From: Enhygromyxa salina
GTDB taxonomy: Bacteria; Myxococcota_A; Polyangia; Nannocystales; Nannocystaceae
Direction: 5' to 3'
Assembly: GCF_000737335.2 (NCBI RefSeq)
Contig: NZ_JMCC02000029.1
Coordinates: 180,272-244,271, forward strand
Length of the DNA: 64,000 nt
A program made the translations under genes and the position numbers. The notes under the pieces are model-generated. The model saw only the letters and a program-made list of their open reading frames with translations. It did no database searches and was not told the DNA's origin. This document shows positions 17,055-24,488 of this stretch, piece after piece. The stretch's first letter is position 1; each line of letters opens with the position of its first letter.

Positions 17055-17699
17055 ATGTCGAGGCCCCGATGGCTCGCGCCCGTGCTGCTGCTCGCGCTGA
17101 CGATCTCGCTGACCCTGGTCCCTGGTCGCGGCGCAGCGACGATCGCCGAGCAGCGCGCCCGGCTTCCGCCGCCCGCCCTGTGCAAGGATCCGGTCTCGGG
17201 CGTGTGGCAGTCGCACTCGTTCAACGAGATGTACCAAGAGTGGGGGCGCTTCACGCTCACGATCCGCCGTGTCCCCGACAGCCCGACCCAGCTCGAGGGC
17301 GAGATCGTCAACGAGAGCTGGTACGGCCCCAAGACCGAGAACGTGCGCGGGCCCTGTGTTGGGCGGCTTCAGTACATCGTCTCGATGCCCGGTGAAGGTC
17401 GCTACGTCGACGCGGGGGAGGCCGTCGAATTCCACGGTCTGAGCTGGAAGATGGAAGAACCGCTGTGTGGGATCGACGGCGGCTTTGGCTACAACCTCGA
17501 TCGCTTCTCGGGCGTGATCGACCACGAGATCCAAGAGTTTCAGACAGTCAACAACGACGGCGGCCGCTACGTGGACGTGCCGACCGTGTTTCGGCGAATC
17601 TCTTGCGACGACACGGAGGACGTGGAGCCGCGCGTCACGATGGTGCCGCCGCCCCTGTACCCGCCCAAGGAAAACCGCAGCGCGTGCGGCGGCTCGTAG
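17055..17699 (+). CDS. Secreted hypothetical protein
   Basis: A 214-residue protein with a strong Sec signal (WLAPVLLLALTISLTLVPGRGAA). The mature part has Cys at four or five positions and the segments CKDPVSGVWQSHSFNE, YGPKTENVRGPC and ISCDD, which suggest a small disulfide-bonded beta-sandwich of the calycin or lipocalin kind. No named family was recognised. The start is the ATG directly after the third 39-bp repeat, so translation begins inside repeat-derived DNA. It is convergent with the zinc-ribbon gene across an inverted repeat. Confidence 0.65.
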   Translation: MSRPRWLAPVLLLALTISLTLVPGRGAATIAEQRARLPPPALCKDPVSGVWQSHSFNEMYQEWGRFTLTIRRVPDSPTQLEGEIVNESWYGPKTENVRGPCVGRLQYIVSMPGEGRYVDAGEAVEFHGLSWKMEEPLCGIDGGFGYNLDRFSGVIDHEIQEFQTVNNDGGRYVDVPTVFRRISCDDTEDVEPRVTMVPPPLYPPKENRSACGGS

Positions 17700-17709
17700 A
17701 GCCGACCGA

Positions 17710-17870
17710 GTGCCGCACACCCTAAGTCCGCTCCGGGTCATGCACGGCACTGAGGCCCAATGGCAGTGTCGCAGCTCCTAGCAGTACGCCCGGTACAGCG
17801 TCGTCGCCGCTCCTCGCCCTTGGGCCTCAGCTCCGCACCTAACCCGGAACGAACTTAGGGTGTGCGGCAC
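17710..17870. repeat. Long imperfect inverted repeat between convergent genes
   Basis: A 29-bp arm starting GTGCCGCACACCCTAAGT (17710-17738) is repeated inverted at 17842-17870 with two mismatches. Inside, CTGAGGCCCAA (17750-17760) pairs with TTGGGCCTCAG (17820-17830). The right outer arm reaches the first base of the zinc-ribbon stop codon. The 100-nt interior makes it too large for a plain terminator. It could be a small MITE-like insertion or a structured 3' UTR. Confidence 0.7.
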
Positions 17871-18643
17871 TAGTCGGCTGAAGCTTCGGCGGGGGCTTCT
17901 TTGCGCTCGGTCTCTTTGGGCTTGTTCTCGTCAGGGAACAGCCCGCCCCAGTAGAGCATCCGGCCGCAGCTCTCGCACAGGGCGATCAGCTCTGCGTTGC
18001 GCAGCGACACGTAGGTCTGGTGTGGCACGGCCATCTTGCAGGCGGTGCACCTGCGCTCGCGCACAGCCACGAAGCCGATGCCCCCGACCCGCTTGCGGAC
18101 TCGCTCGTAGCGGCGAAGGGTGACTTTCTCGACCTTCTCGGTCAGGCCCTTGCGGTTCCTGCGAGCCTTCTTGTAGGTGCGCGTGAGCTTGGCTTCGACC
18201 TCGTCGAGGCGGGTTCGCTCGCTCGCGAAGCTCTCGCGAAGCTCGGTCAGGCCGCCTTCCATGCCCTTGATGCGCTCTTCTGCCTCGGCGATCGCAGTGT
18301 CGATGCTGGTCAGCTCGGTCTGGCGCTTCTCGGCCAGGCGCCGGGTGCCGTCGAGCTCGCGCTGGGCTGCGTTGAGCTCGCGCGGGGTCTTGACGTTGGA
18401 GATGCGGGCCTTGCTGTTGCGGATCTGATCGCGCTCGTCTTCGAGTTGGCGATCCTGATCCGTGCGAAACGCTCGGCTGTCGTCGAGCTTGCCGGTCTCG
18501 GCCTGCAGCATGGCCTCGAGCTTGGCAAGGTCGCGGTCCATCTCCTGCTTGCGACGGGGTATCGAGCCCAGCTTTCGCTCGATTGACACCAACTGGCGGT
18601 CTTGCGTCTGCAAGCGATGGAGCGCCTCGATCTGATCCTTCAT
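17870..18643 (-). CDS. C4-type zinc-ribbon coiled-coil protein (CdsZ / DUF164 family)
   Basis: A 257-residue cytoplasmic protein. Residues about 1-190 are one long coiled coil (heptads rich in E, R, K and L). The C-terminal zinc ribbon has CTAC and CESC Cys pairs around residues 200-225, followed by a charged tail. The family is conserved in many bacteria, and CdsZ members are linked to chaperoning or RNA-related roles without a settled function. The ATG at 18643 (MKDQIEALHRL) is the conserved start; an upstream GTG frame adds 16 unlikely residues. The promoter side faces a CAU tRNA gene on the same strand. Confidence 0.85.
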   Translation of the reverse strand: MKDQIEALHRLQTQDRQLVSIERKLGSIPRRKQEMDRDLAKLEAMLQAETGKLDDSRAFRTDQDRQLEDERDQIRNSKARISNVKTPRELNAAQRELDGTRRLAEKRQTELTSIDTAIAEAEERIKGMEGGLTELRESFASERTRLDEVEAKLTRTYKKARRNRKGLTEKVEKVTLRRYERVRKRVGGIGFVAVRERRCTACKMAVPHQTYVSLRNAELIALCESCGRMLYWGGLFPDENKPKETERKEAPAEASAD

Positions 18644-18729
18644 CGGGTCTTGAGTGCCTTTTCTTGGGGGGGTGGTGCACTCCCAACGCACCCGGCGTCA
18701 GCAGACGGCCGCGCGGTTTGGGACGGGAG

Positions 18730-18803
18730 TAGGCCCACCAGGGCTCGAACCTGGGACCAACCGGTTATGAGCCGGCCGCTCTAACCGACTGAGCTATGGG
18801 CCC
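18730..18803 (-). tRNA. tRNA with CAU anticodon (Ile2 or elongator Met)
   Basis: A full cloverleaf folds on the minus strand: acceptor GGGCCCA with TGGGCCT (last pair G1-U72), D arm GCTC/GAGC, anticodon stem GCCGG/CCGGT around CTCATAA, T arm CCAGG-TTCGAGC-CCTGG. The anticodon is CAU. It is not the initiator (no GGG/CCC anticodon stem, no C1-A72). C4-G69 and C5-G68 in the acceptor favour the lysidine-modified Ile2 species, but Met cannot be excluded. CCA is not encoded. Confidence 0.93.
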
Positions 18804-19084
18804 GTGGCCCGAACGATAGGGAGGGCGGTCGGCCTCGTCAAACGCGGCGGGTGATCAGCCCAAGGCTGGGTGCTCGGGGGAGGTCCGACGGGTCCGCGCG
18901 TTCGGCCGCCGCGGGTTGGATGCGTGCTGGGGCTATCGCGAACGCAAACGACGGCGCTCGGGCAGCTGCCCCCGCGGTGCCAACAGCGAGGGTGCGCATC
19001 GCCCGCGAAGCGCGAGCTCTGGGCGCGGGCGGTCCCGACGAAGGCGTGGGAATTGCCCGCCGCTCGCACTACTCTGCGCCCTGT

Positions 19085-20347
19085 ATGGCGTCGTCGAGTA
19101 GCACCCGCTGGCTGCTGGTCTCGCGTCCGGTGATCGGTCCGGTGCTCGACGGGGGCCCCGCGCTCTTGCGCGAGCTGATCCCCGCGCTGCCCGCCGAACC
19201 CTGCGACTACTTTGGGGATCCCCGCCGTCCGCTGCGAGCCCGGACCTGCGGCGACGGTCTGCTTCGAGTCCCGCGCTTGCCCGGTGGGCGGGGCGCACAA
19301 GTGCTCGAGCGCGCGGCGATCGGCGCGGCCTTGATCGCGCGGGAGCACCGACGCCAGCCTGTGCATCTGTTCTTCGCGCCTGGGCCCCTGACCGAGCGCG
19401 TGGCCGCGGGCGTGGCAGCGACCCCCGAACCACTGGCGAGCACGATGAGCTTGACCCGGCGCGCGGCCTCGGGGGCGCGGTCGATCTTCACGGTCGCGTC
19501 GTCGGTGTTGCGCGGCCGCAGGCGGGGTACCCACGAGCGCCCTTCGCCGGTGCTGCAGACGCTGACCTGCGCGACAGGGCTCGAGGCCTGCGCGCACATG
19601 CTCGAGGTGCTCGACGGCGTGGTCACGCTCTCGGCGCACACGCGTGATCGCTTGATCGGCAGCGGCGTCGCGGCCGAGCGCGTGCACATGATCCACCCGG
19701 GCGTTGACGTCTCGGAGGCGGCCGCGATCGAGAACCCCGCGCAGCTCCACGAGCGCCGGGCGATCATCTACGCGGGTGAGCTCGACATGGGGGCGGCGGA
19801 TCGGCTGATCGAGCTGGCCCGGACCTTGAGCGAGCCTGCGCTGCGGGGCTGGACGCTGATCATCGCGTGCCGGCCTGATCAGATCATCGAGCACGACGAG
19901 CGCAGCCGGCTCGCGCGCGAGCTGGCTGGGGCGATCGGTGCCGGCCGCGTCGAGCTGCGCGGCGAGGTCGACGACATGCCCGCGCTGCTGCGCCGCTGCG
20001 CGATCCAGCTGTTCGTCGCCGACGAGGTTCACCGACGCTTGGACATTCCGCTGGTCTTGCTCGAGGGCATGCGCGAGGGCCTGGCGTTGGTCGCGTTGGA
20101 CCGCGCGCCGATCCGCGAGCTGTTCACCACGGCGGATGGGCGCGGCCGAGAGATCGGGGCGCGCGTGGATCCGGCGGTTGGGCCACAGGGGCTGGTCAAG
20201 GCGGTGCACGAGCTGTGCGAGCACCCCGAGGCGATGCTGGCGATCTCCCGCGACGCCGTCGCGCTCGCGCGCGAGGCGTTTTGTGCCGCGCGGATGGGGG
20301 CGGACTACGCCGCGCTGCACCGCGAGGTGCTGCGCCGGTATTCCTAA
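19085..20347 (+). CDS. Glycosyltransferase family 4-like protein
   Basis: A 420-residue GT-B protein. The start is the ATG at 19085 (MASSSSTRWLLVSRPVIG), a typical first strand of the N-terminal Rossmann domain; the frame extends upstream but without support. The C-terminal half has the donor domain: VHMIHPGVDV, IIYAGELDMG and the E-x7-E-like VLLEGMREGLALVALD. The sugar donor and acceptor are unknown. It is monocistronic as far as visible, and its stop overlaps the convergent sigma-factor stop by 4 bp. Bases 18804-19084 upstream hold nothing recognised. Confidence 0.7.
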   Translation: MASSSSTRWLLVSRPVIGPVLDGGPALLRELIPALPAEPCDYFGDPRRPLRARTCGDGLLRVPRLPGGRGAQVLERAAIGAALIAREHRRQPVHLFFAPGPLTERVAAGVAATPEPLASTMSLTRRAASGARSIFTVASSVLRGRRRGTHERPSPVLQTLTCATGLEACAHMLEVLDGVVTLSAHTRDRLIGSGVAAERVHMIHPGVDVSEAAAIENPAQLHERRAIIYAGELDMGAADRLIELARTLSEPALRGWTLIIACRPDQIIEHDERSRLARELAGAIGAGRVELRGEVDDMPALLRRCAIQLFVADEVHRRLDIPLVLLEGMREGLALVALDRAPIRELFTTADGRGREIGARVDPAVGPQGLVKAVHELCEHPEAMLAISRDAVALAREAFCAARMGADYAALHREVLRRYS

Positions 20348-21102
20348 AAGCCGTCGAGCAGCCGGGTGAACTCGCCCTGGGGCATCGCCACGTTGGGCAG
20401 CCCGCGGTACAGGCTGCCAACATCGCGCTGCGGGCCGCCAGTGTCGTGCGGCTCGTGGGGAATGTCGGCGGCGCTCGTGGGCGGCTTCACGAACCCGGCG
20501 TCCACCGCGATCATCAACCGGCCCGTGCACGTGCACGGGTTCTCGCGATCGACGTGGTAGCAGCGCGGGGCCAGGTAGTCCTCGATCCGCTTGCGCGCGC
20601 GAGTCAGCCGCACCCGGTACGCGCTCTCTTTGATCCCCAGCATCTCGGCCGCTTCGCTTGGTGACAGCCCCGCGAGATCCGTGAGCACGAACGACAAGCG
20701 CACGCCTGGCGGCAGGCAGCCCAGCACCGAGGTCAGGCAGGTCCGCTTGAGCTCCCACAGCATCAGGTGGACCTTGGTCGGGTCGTCGCCCATGCCCACG
20801 TTGCTCAGATCAATCGGCCGCGTGATGTCGGAGCGCAGCACGTTGTCGAGCGACTCGAAGCTGTGGTCCGAGCGACGGCCCAAGTTTTCTTCCATGGTCC
20901 GCGCCATCATGCCGAGCAGCGTGCGGGCGGGGTCGCCGTCATGGAGCAACTTTTGATCGTCGAGCTTCGCGACCTGCTGCGTCAGCTCCTCCAGGAAGCG
21001 GGCCGCGTCACGGCGGGCGCCACACATCTGGTAGGCGAAGGCGTAGAGATTGGGGAGCTCCTGGGTCAGCAGCTCGCGAACGGTCTGGGGCGGGCTCGAC
21101 AT
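20344..21102 (-). CDS. RNA polymerase sigma factor, sigma-70/ECF type
   Basis: A 252-residue sigma factor. Region 2 is at about residues 15-80 (ELPNLYAFAYQMCG, DPARTLLGMMARTM). Region 4 is at about 125-180 with the helix-turn-helix LAGLSPSEAAEMLGIKESAY followed by RVRLTRARKRIEDYL. Beyond it lies an extra 70-residue tail beginning with the Cys/His motif CYHVDRENPCTC, which may bind a metal and sense redox. No anti-sigma gene is adjacent. ATG start. It lies 92 bp after gshB on the same strand, which hints at a thiol link, but only by position. Confidence 0.82.
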   Translation of the reverse strand: MSSPPQTVRELLTQELPNLYAFAYQMCGARRDAARFLEELTQQVAKLDDQKLLHDGDPARTLLGMMARTMEENLGRRSDHSFESLDNVLRSDITRPIDLSNVGMGDDPTKVHLMLWELKRTCLTSVLGCLPPGVRLSFVLTDLAGLSPSEAAEMLGIKESAYRVRLTRARKRIEDYLAPRCYHVDRENPCTCTGRLMIAVDAGFVKPPTSAADIPHEPHDTGGPQRDVGSLYRGLPNVAMPQGEFTRLLDGF

Positions 21103-21194
21103 GCGGAGCCCAGGCTATCACTGTTCGTTGCCGCCACGCGCCGCGAACTGAACCAATCCGAGAACGCCGTCCGCAGGCGGTCGTGGGTTCTGGG

Positions 21195-22151
21195 TCACGC
21201 AGACAGCCGCGCGTCGACGGCATCCCAGAATTTCGCTTGCATGGTCGCGTCGCCCTCGAGCTTGCCGAGGCGGTTGATCTCTTGCATGCCGGTTGGGCTG
21301 GTGACGTTGATCTCGGTCAGGTACGGCCCGATCACGTCCAAGCCCACGAACAGCTGGCCGCGATCGCGCAGCCACGGGCCCACGATCGAGCAGATGTACC
21401 ACTCGCGGTCGGTCAACTCGGTCGCTACGCCCTGGCCGCCCGCGTGGAAGTTGTCGCGCAGCTCGCCCGCGGCGGGGACCCGCAGCACCGCGCCAACCGG
21501 CTCTCCCTCGATCAGCAAGATGCGCTTGTCACCCTCGCTGGCCTCGGGGATGAACTGCTGCGCCACTGTCCAGCGGGTCTCGTCCGCGGTCGCGATCTCG
21601 AGCACGGTCGAGAGGTTGGGATCGCCGCGCTTGGCCTGCAGGATCTCGCGGCCGCCGTAGCCCAGCAGCGGCTTGACGATCATTTTGCCGCCCATGTCGT
21701 CGAGCGCGGCACGAAGATCCGGGATCGTCCGAAGCAGCCGCGTGTCGGGGATCAGCTTGGGGAACTCCAGCATGCTGAGCTTCTCGTTGAGATCCCGCAG
21801 GCCCCCGGGGTGGTTGAGGACCAAGGTTCCGGCGCGATCCAGGATCCAGGTGGCGGCGATGAAGCTGGGGTCGACCGGCGGGTCCTTGCGCATGAGCACG
21901 ACCGCGAACGAGCTGAGCGGGCGCGCTTGGGCCTCGCCGCGATCGACCATCGCCGCGAGCGGCTCCTCGCTCGCGGGTCCAAGCGGGCGAGCCCGCGCCC
22001 ACGCGACGCTGCCGGAGACCGACAGCCCGTCCAGGGTCACGTAGAAGGGTCGGTGGCCGCGGCGCAGGGCCTCGGTGATCATCACGTAGCTGGTGTCGGC
22101 GCGCGGGTTGATCAGCGCGAGCGGGTCGAGAACGAACAGGACGTCGGCCAT
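21195..22151 (-). CDS. gshB: Glutathione synthetase
   Basis: A 318-residue ATP-grasp enzyme that joins gamma-glutamylcysteine and glycine. Motifs: VLMRKDPPVD, NHPGGLRDLNEKL, the glycine-rich loop GYGGREI and the metal-binding end EINVTSPTGMQEI. Length matches bacterial GshB. ATG at 22151. gshA is not in the window. Two glutathione transferases are encoded at 33.5-34.9 kb, so the organism likely uses glutathione. Confidence 0.93.
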   Translation of the reverse strand: MADVLFVLDPLALINPRADTSYVMITEALRRGHRPFYVTLDGLSVSGSVAWARARPLGPASEEPLAAMVDRGEAQARPLSSFAVVLMRKDPPVDPSFIAATWILDRAGTLVLNHPGGLRDLNEKLSMLEFPKLIPDTRLLRTIPDLRAALDDMGGKMIVKPLLGYGGREILQAKRGDPNLSTVLEIATADETRWTVAQQFIPEASEGDKRILLIEGEPVGAVLRVPAAGELRDNFHAGGQGVATELTDREWYICSIVGPWLRDRGQLFVGLDVIGPYLTEINVTSPTGMQEINRLGKLEGDATMQAKFWDAVDARLSA

Positions 22152-22318
22152 CCCCGCGAAGGTACTGCGAATTTATCCCCAGCCGACCGCCGGCTGTGGA
22201 CGACCTGTGGACGACTCGCACGCGCCTCGCGGCCGGGCTGGGAGCCCCCCGTGATCGCTACCTGAGCACTTGCTCCCGTCCCATTCCGGCGGGTAGTTGT
22301 GCCGCCGCTCGGACCCCG

Positions 22319-22338
22319 CCAAGATCTCCGAATCTTGG
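22319..22338. promoter_or_regulatory. Short inverted repeat upstream of the MerR-TPR operon
   Basis: CCAAGAT (22319-22325) and ATCTTGG (22332-22338) form a 7-bp dyad with a 6-bp gap, about 40 bp before the GTG of the first gene. The operon encodes a MerR-type regulator, so an autoregulatory operator is plausible. No reliable -35/-10 pair was identified. Confidence 0.35.
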
Positions 22339-22374
22339 GTGACCTGGGTTTGGCCAGGCATACTTGTAGGGCCT

Positions 22375-22890
22375 GTGACTACATCTGATCCCAAATCCGC
22401 AGCGGCGCTCGCCCGCGAGCTTCTAGGGCCGACCTGGCCCCGGGTTCGACGCATCCCCTTGATACGTCGCGAGGTTCGAGAGTCGTTGTCGGACAACGCG
22501 CTCGAGATCCTGTTTTGCTCGTCCGAGCTGCTGATCGAAGGCGACCGTGATCTCGAGACGCGCGCCTCGCTTGCCGACGCCGAGCGCGTCTACGCCACGG
22601 TCATGCTGACCTTGGACCTGTCGCGCAGCGCGGCGCTGCTGCGCGAGCGCCCCGACGAGGCCACGACCGAGCGGGTCGCCGAGCTCATGCGCGGGAGCGA
22701 CGAGGTCCGCCGCCGGCTGATCGAGCTGGCCCGCCCGAAGCTCGCGGAGCTGTTCGAAGCGGCGCCCCGCTCGCTGAGGATCGAGCTGGTCCCGGTCGTG
22801 CGAGTGTCCGGCGCACGAATTCTGATCGACGGCGACGCGGTCGTCTCGCTACGATCCCCCGTCAAGAAAGTGTACGAGGCGCACGGATGA
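22375..22890 (+). CDS. Small helical protein in an operon with a MerR-TPR regulator
   Basis: A 171-residue protein, mainly helical, no signal. The GTG at 22375 (TTSDPKSAAALARELLG) is chosen because it leaves a normal leader and starts at a Ser/Ala-rich N-terminus; the frame is open further upstream. The second half has an Arg/Glu-rich amphipathic helix and a final beta hairpin (RIELVPVVRVSGARILIDGD). No family was recognised. Its stop overlaps the ATG of the next gene (ATGA), so the two are translated together and probably act together. Confidence 0.6.
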   Translation: MTTSDPKSAAALARELLGPTWPRVRRIPLIRREVRESLSDNALEILFCSSELLIEGDRDLETRASLADAERVYATVMLTLDLSRSAALLRERPDEATTERVAELMRGSDEVRRRLIELARPKLAELFEAAPRSLRIELVPVVRVSGARILIDGDAVVSLRSPVKKVYEAHG

Positions 22891-23912
22891 ACGAGGCCCA
22901 CGAACGACTCGAGCTCGACGAGGCTGGCCCCGGGCCCGGCGCCGAGCATCACTACACCGTGGCCGAGGTCGCGCGCCTGTTCGAGCTGCCCGAGAGCCGG
23001 GTCCGCTACTGGTCGCAGACTGGGTTCATCTCCCCGTCGGCCCGCAACGGAGCGCGGCGCTTCTACACCTTCAAGGATCTGATCTCGATCAAGGTCGCCA
23101 AGGAGCTGCTCGACGCTGGGCTGCCGCTGCAGCGGGTCCGTCGCAGCCTCGACGCGCTGCGTGGCCACTTGCCGCGGGTCGACGCCCCGCTCGCGCGCCT
23201 GCGGATCCGCAGCGACTGTGATCGGATCTTGGTCGAGGACGGCGAGAACACCTTCGAGGCCACGACCGGCCAGCTGCTGCTCGACTTCGACGTCGAGAAG
23301 CTGCGCGATCAGGTCGCCCAGGTCCTGACCTTGCCGTGGGTCGAGGGCAAAGATCCCGATCGCCGCGCGCCGATGCGCGGCTCGTCCAGCGCGTACGAGG
23401 CGTTTCAAGCTGGGCTCGCCGCCGAAGAGCAGTGGGACGGCGTGACCTTGGGCTCGCCCAACTTCTTGGCGGCGCTCGGACACTACGAGCAGGCCGTCGA
23501 GCTCGATCCCAACTTCGCGGCGGCGTGGACCAACCTCGGCAGCTTGCTGGCGTTCACCACCGATCTCGAGCGCGCCCGTGACTGCTTTGATCAGGCGCTG
23601 CGCAGCGATCCCGACCAGCCCGAGGCCCAGTGCAACCTGGCCGAGCTGGCCCTGCGCAGCGGCGAGTTCGTGCTGGCGATCGGCGGCTTTCGTCAGGTCC
23701 TGCGCAGCGATCCGGATCAGCTAGAAGCCCACTACGGCCTGGCCCGGGCGCTGCTCGAGGTTGGCGGCAAGGGTCAAGCGCTCGCGCACCTCGAGCGCTT
23801 CTGCGGCCAGGTCGAGCGTCTGCCAAAGAACGAGCGCAACGACGAGCTCAAGCGTCGCAAGCGGCAGGTCGAGCAGGTGATCAAGCTGCTGCGCAAAGAG
23901 TTGGCACCGTAG
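22887..23912 (+). CDS. MerR-type DNA-binding domain fused to TPR repeats
   Basis: A 341-residue regulator. Residues about 18-85 are a MerR winged helix (YTVAEVARLFELPESRVRYW, RRFYTFKDLISIKVAKELL). A linker follows, and residues about 150-320 are TPRs (ALGHYEQAVELDPNFAAAW, ARDCFDQALRSDPDQPEA, HYGLARALLEVGGKGQAL). No metal-sensing Cys was seen, so the input is probably a protein bound by the TPRs rather than a metal. Coupled by ATGA overlap to the small helical protein at 22375, the obvious candidate ligand. Confidence 0.85.
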   Translation: MNEAHERLELDEAGPGPGAEHHYTVAEVARLFELPESRVRYWSQTGFISPSARNGARRFYTFKDLISIKVAKELLDAGLPLQRVRRSLDALRGHLPRVDAPLARLRIRSDCDRILVEDGENTFEATTGQLLLDFDVEKLRDQVAQVLTLPWVEGKDPDRRAPMRGSSSAYEAFQAGLAAEEQWDGVTLGSPNFLAALGHYEQAVELDPNFAAAWTNLGSLLAFTTDLERARDCFDQALRSDPDQPEAQCNLAELALRSGEFVLAIGGFRQVLRSDPDQLEAHYGLARALLEVGGKGQALAHLERFCGQVERLPKNERNDELKRRKRQVEQVIKLLRKELAP

Positions 23913-23916
23913 GCGG

Positions 23917-23943
23917 GGGCTTGGATCTGGTAGATCCAAGCCC
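23917..23943. promoter_or_regulatory. Perfect 12-bp hairpin ending directly at the VOC start codon
   Basis: GGGCTTGGATCT (23917-23928), loop GGT, AGATCCAAGCCC (23932-23943), and the ATG of the VOC gene begins at 23944. It occupies the whole ribosome-binding region and shows no separate Shine-Dalgarno sequence. It could end the MerR-TPR message (no T-run) or hold back translation of the VOC gene. Confidence 0.7.
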
Positions 23944-24339
23944 ATGAGCCTCGGCGCTTTCTCGGTCTCACTCGCGGTCAAGGACATCGACGCCTCGATC
24001 GCGTTCTACGAACAGCTTGGCTTCACCAGCTTTGGTGGAGACCCCAAGCAAGGCTGGGCGATCCTCCGCTGTGGAGCCGCCACGATCGGCCTGTTCGCGG
24101 GCATGTTCGAGGCCAACATCCTCACCTTCAACCCCGGGTGGAGCGACGACGCCAAGCCGCTCGACGCGTTCGAGGATGTCCGCGAGATTCAGGCCCGCCT
24201 GCAAGCGGCGGGGGTCGAGATCACGACCCCCGTCGAGCCCGGGGACGGGCCGGCCCACATCCTGCTTCAGGATCCAGACGGCAACCAGATCATGTTCGAC
24301 CAGCACGTGCCGCGCAGCCGCGGTGCTGGCGGGAGTTGA
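23944..24339 (+). CDS. VOC (glyoxalase/bleomycin-resistance) family protein
   Basis: A 131-residue protein with two beta-alpha-beta-beta-beta modules: VSLAVKDIDASIAFYEQLGF in the first and HILLQDPDGNQIMFDQH in the second, the end motif giving the metal-ligand Asp/Glu position. VOC proteins bind a divalent metal and act as lyases, dioxygenases or drug-binding proteins; the substrate cannot be told. The start is preceded directly by a 12-bp hairpin. Confidence 0.85.
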   Translation: MSLGAFSVSLAVKDIDASIAFYEQLGFTSFGGDPKQGWAILRCGAATIGLFAGMFEANILTFNPGWSDDAKPLDAFEDVREIQARLQAAGVEITTPVEPGDGPAHILLQDPDGNQIMFDQHVPRSRGAGGS

Positions 24340-24488
24340 GGTTGCTGTGATCAGGGGCGCGCGCGCGCTTGGTGGGTGCGCAGCCACGCCCTGATCTGCT
24401 CGGCGTCGGCGGCTTTGTCGTCTTGCTGCTCGAGAACCTCGAGCGCGCTCGTCATTGACGCGCGCGCTTCCTCGCGCCGACCGAGCTC

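Noticed and set aside
18730..18803. Integration site of a mobile element at the tRNA gene
   Set aside because: No integrase, no repeated tRNA 3' end and no change in composition was seen beside it.
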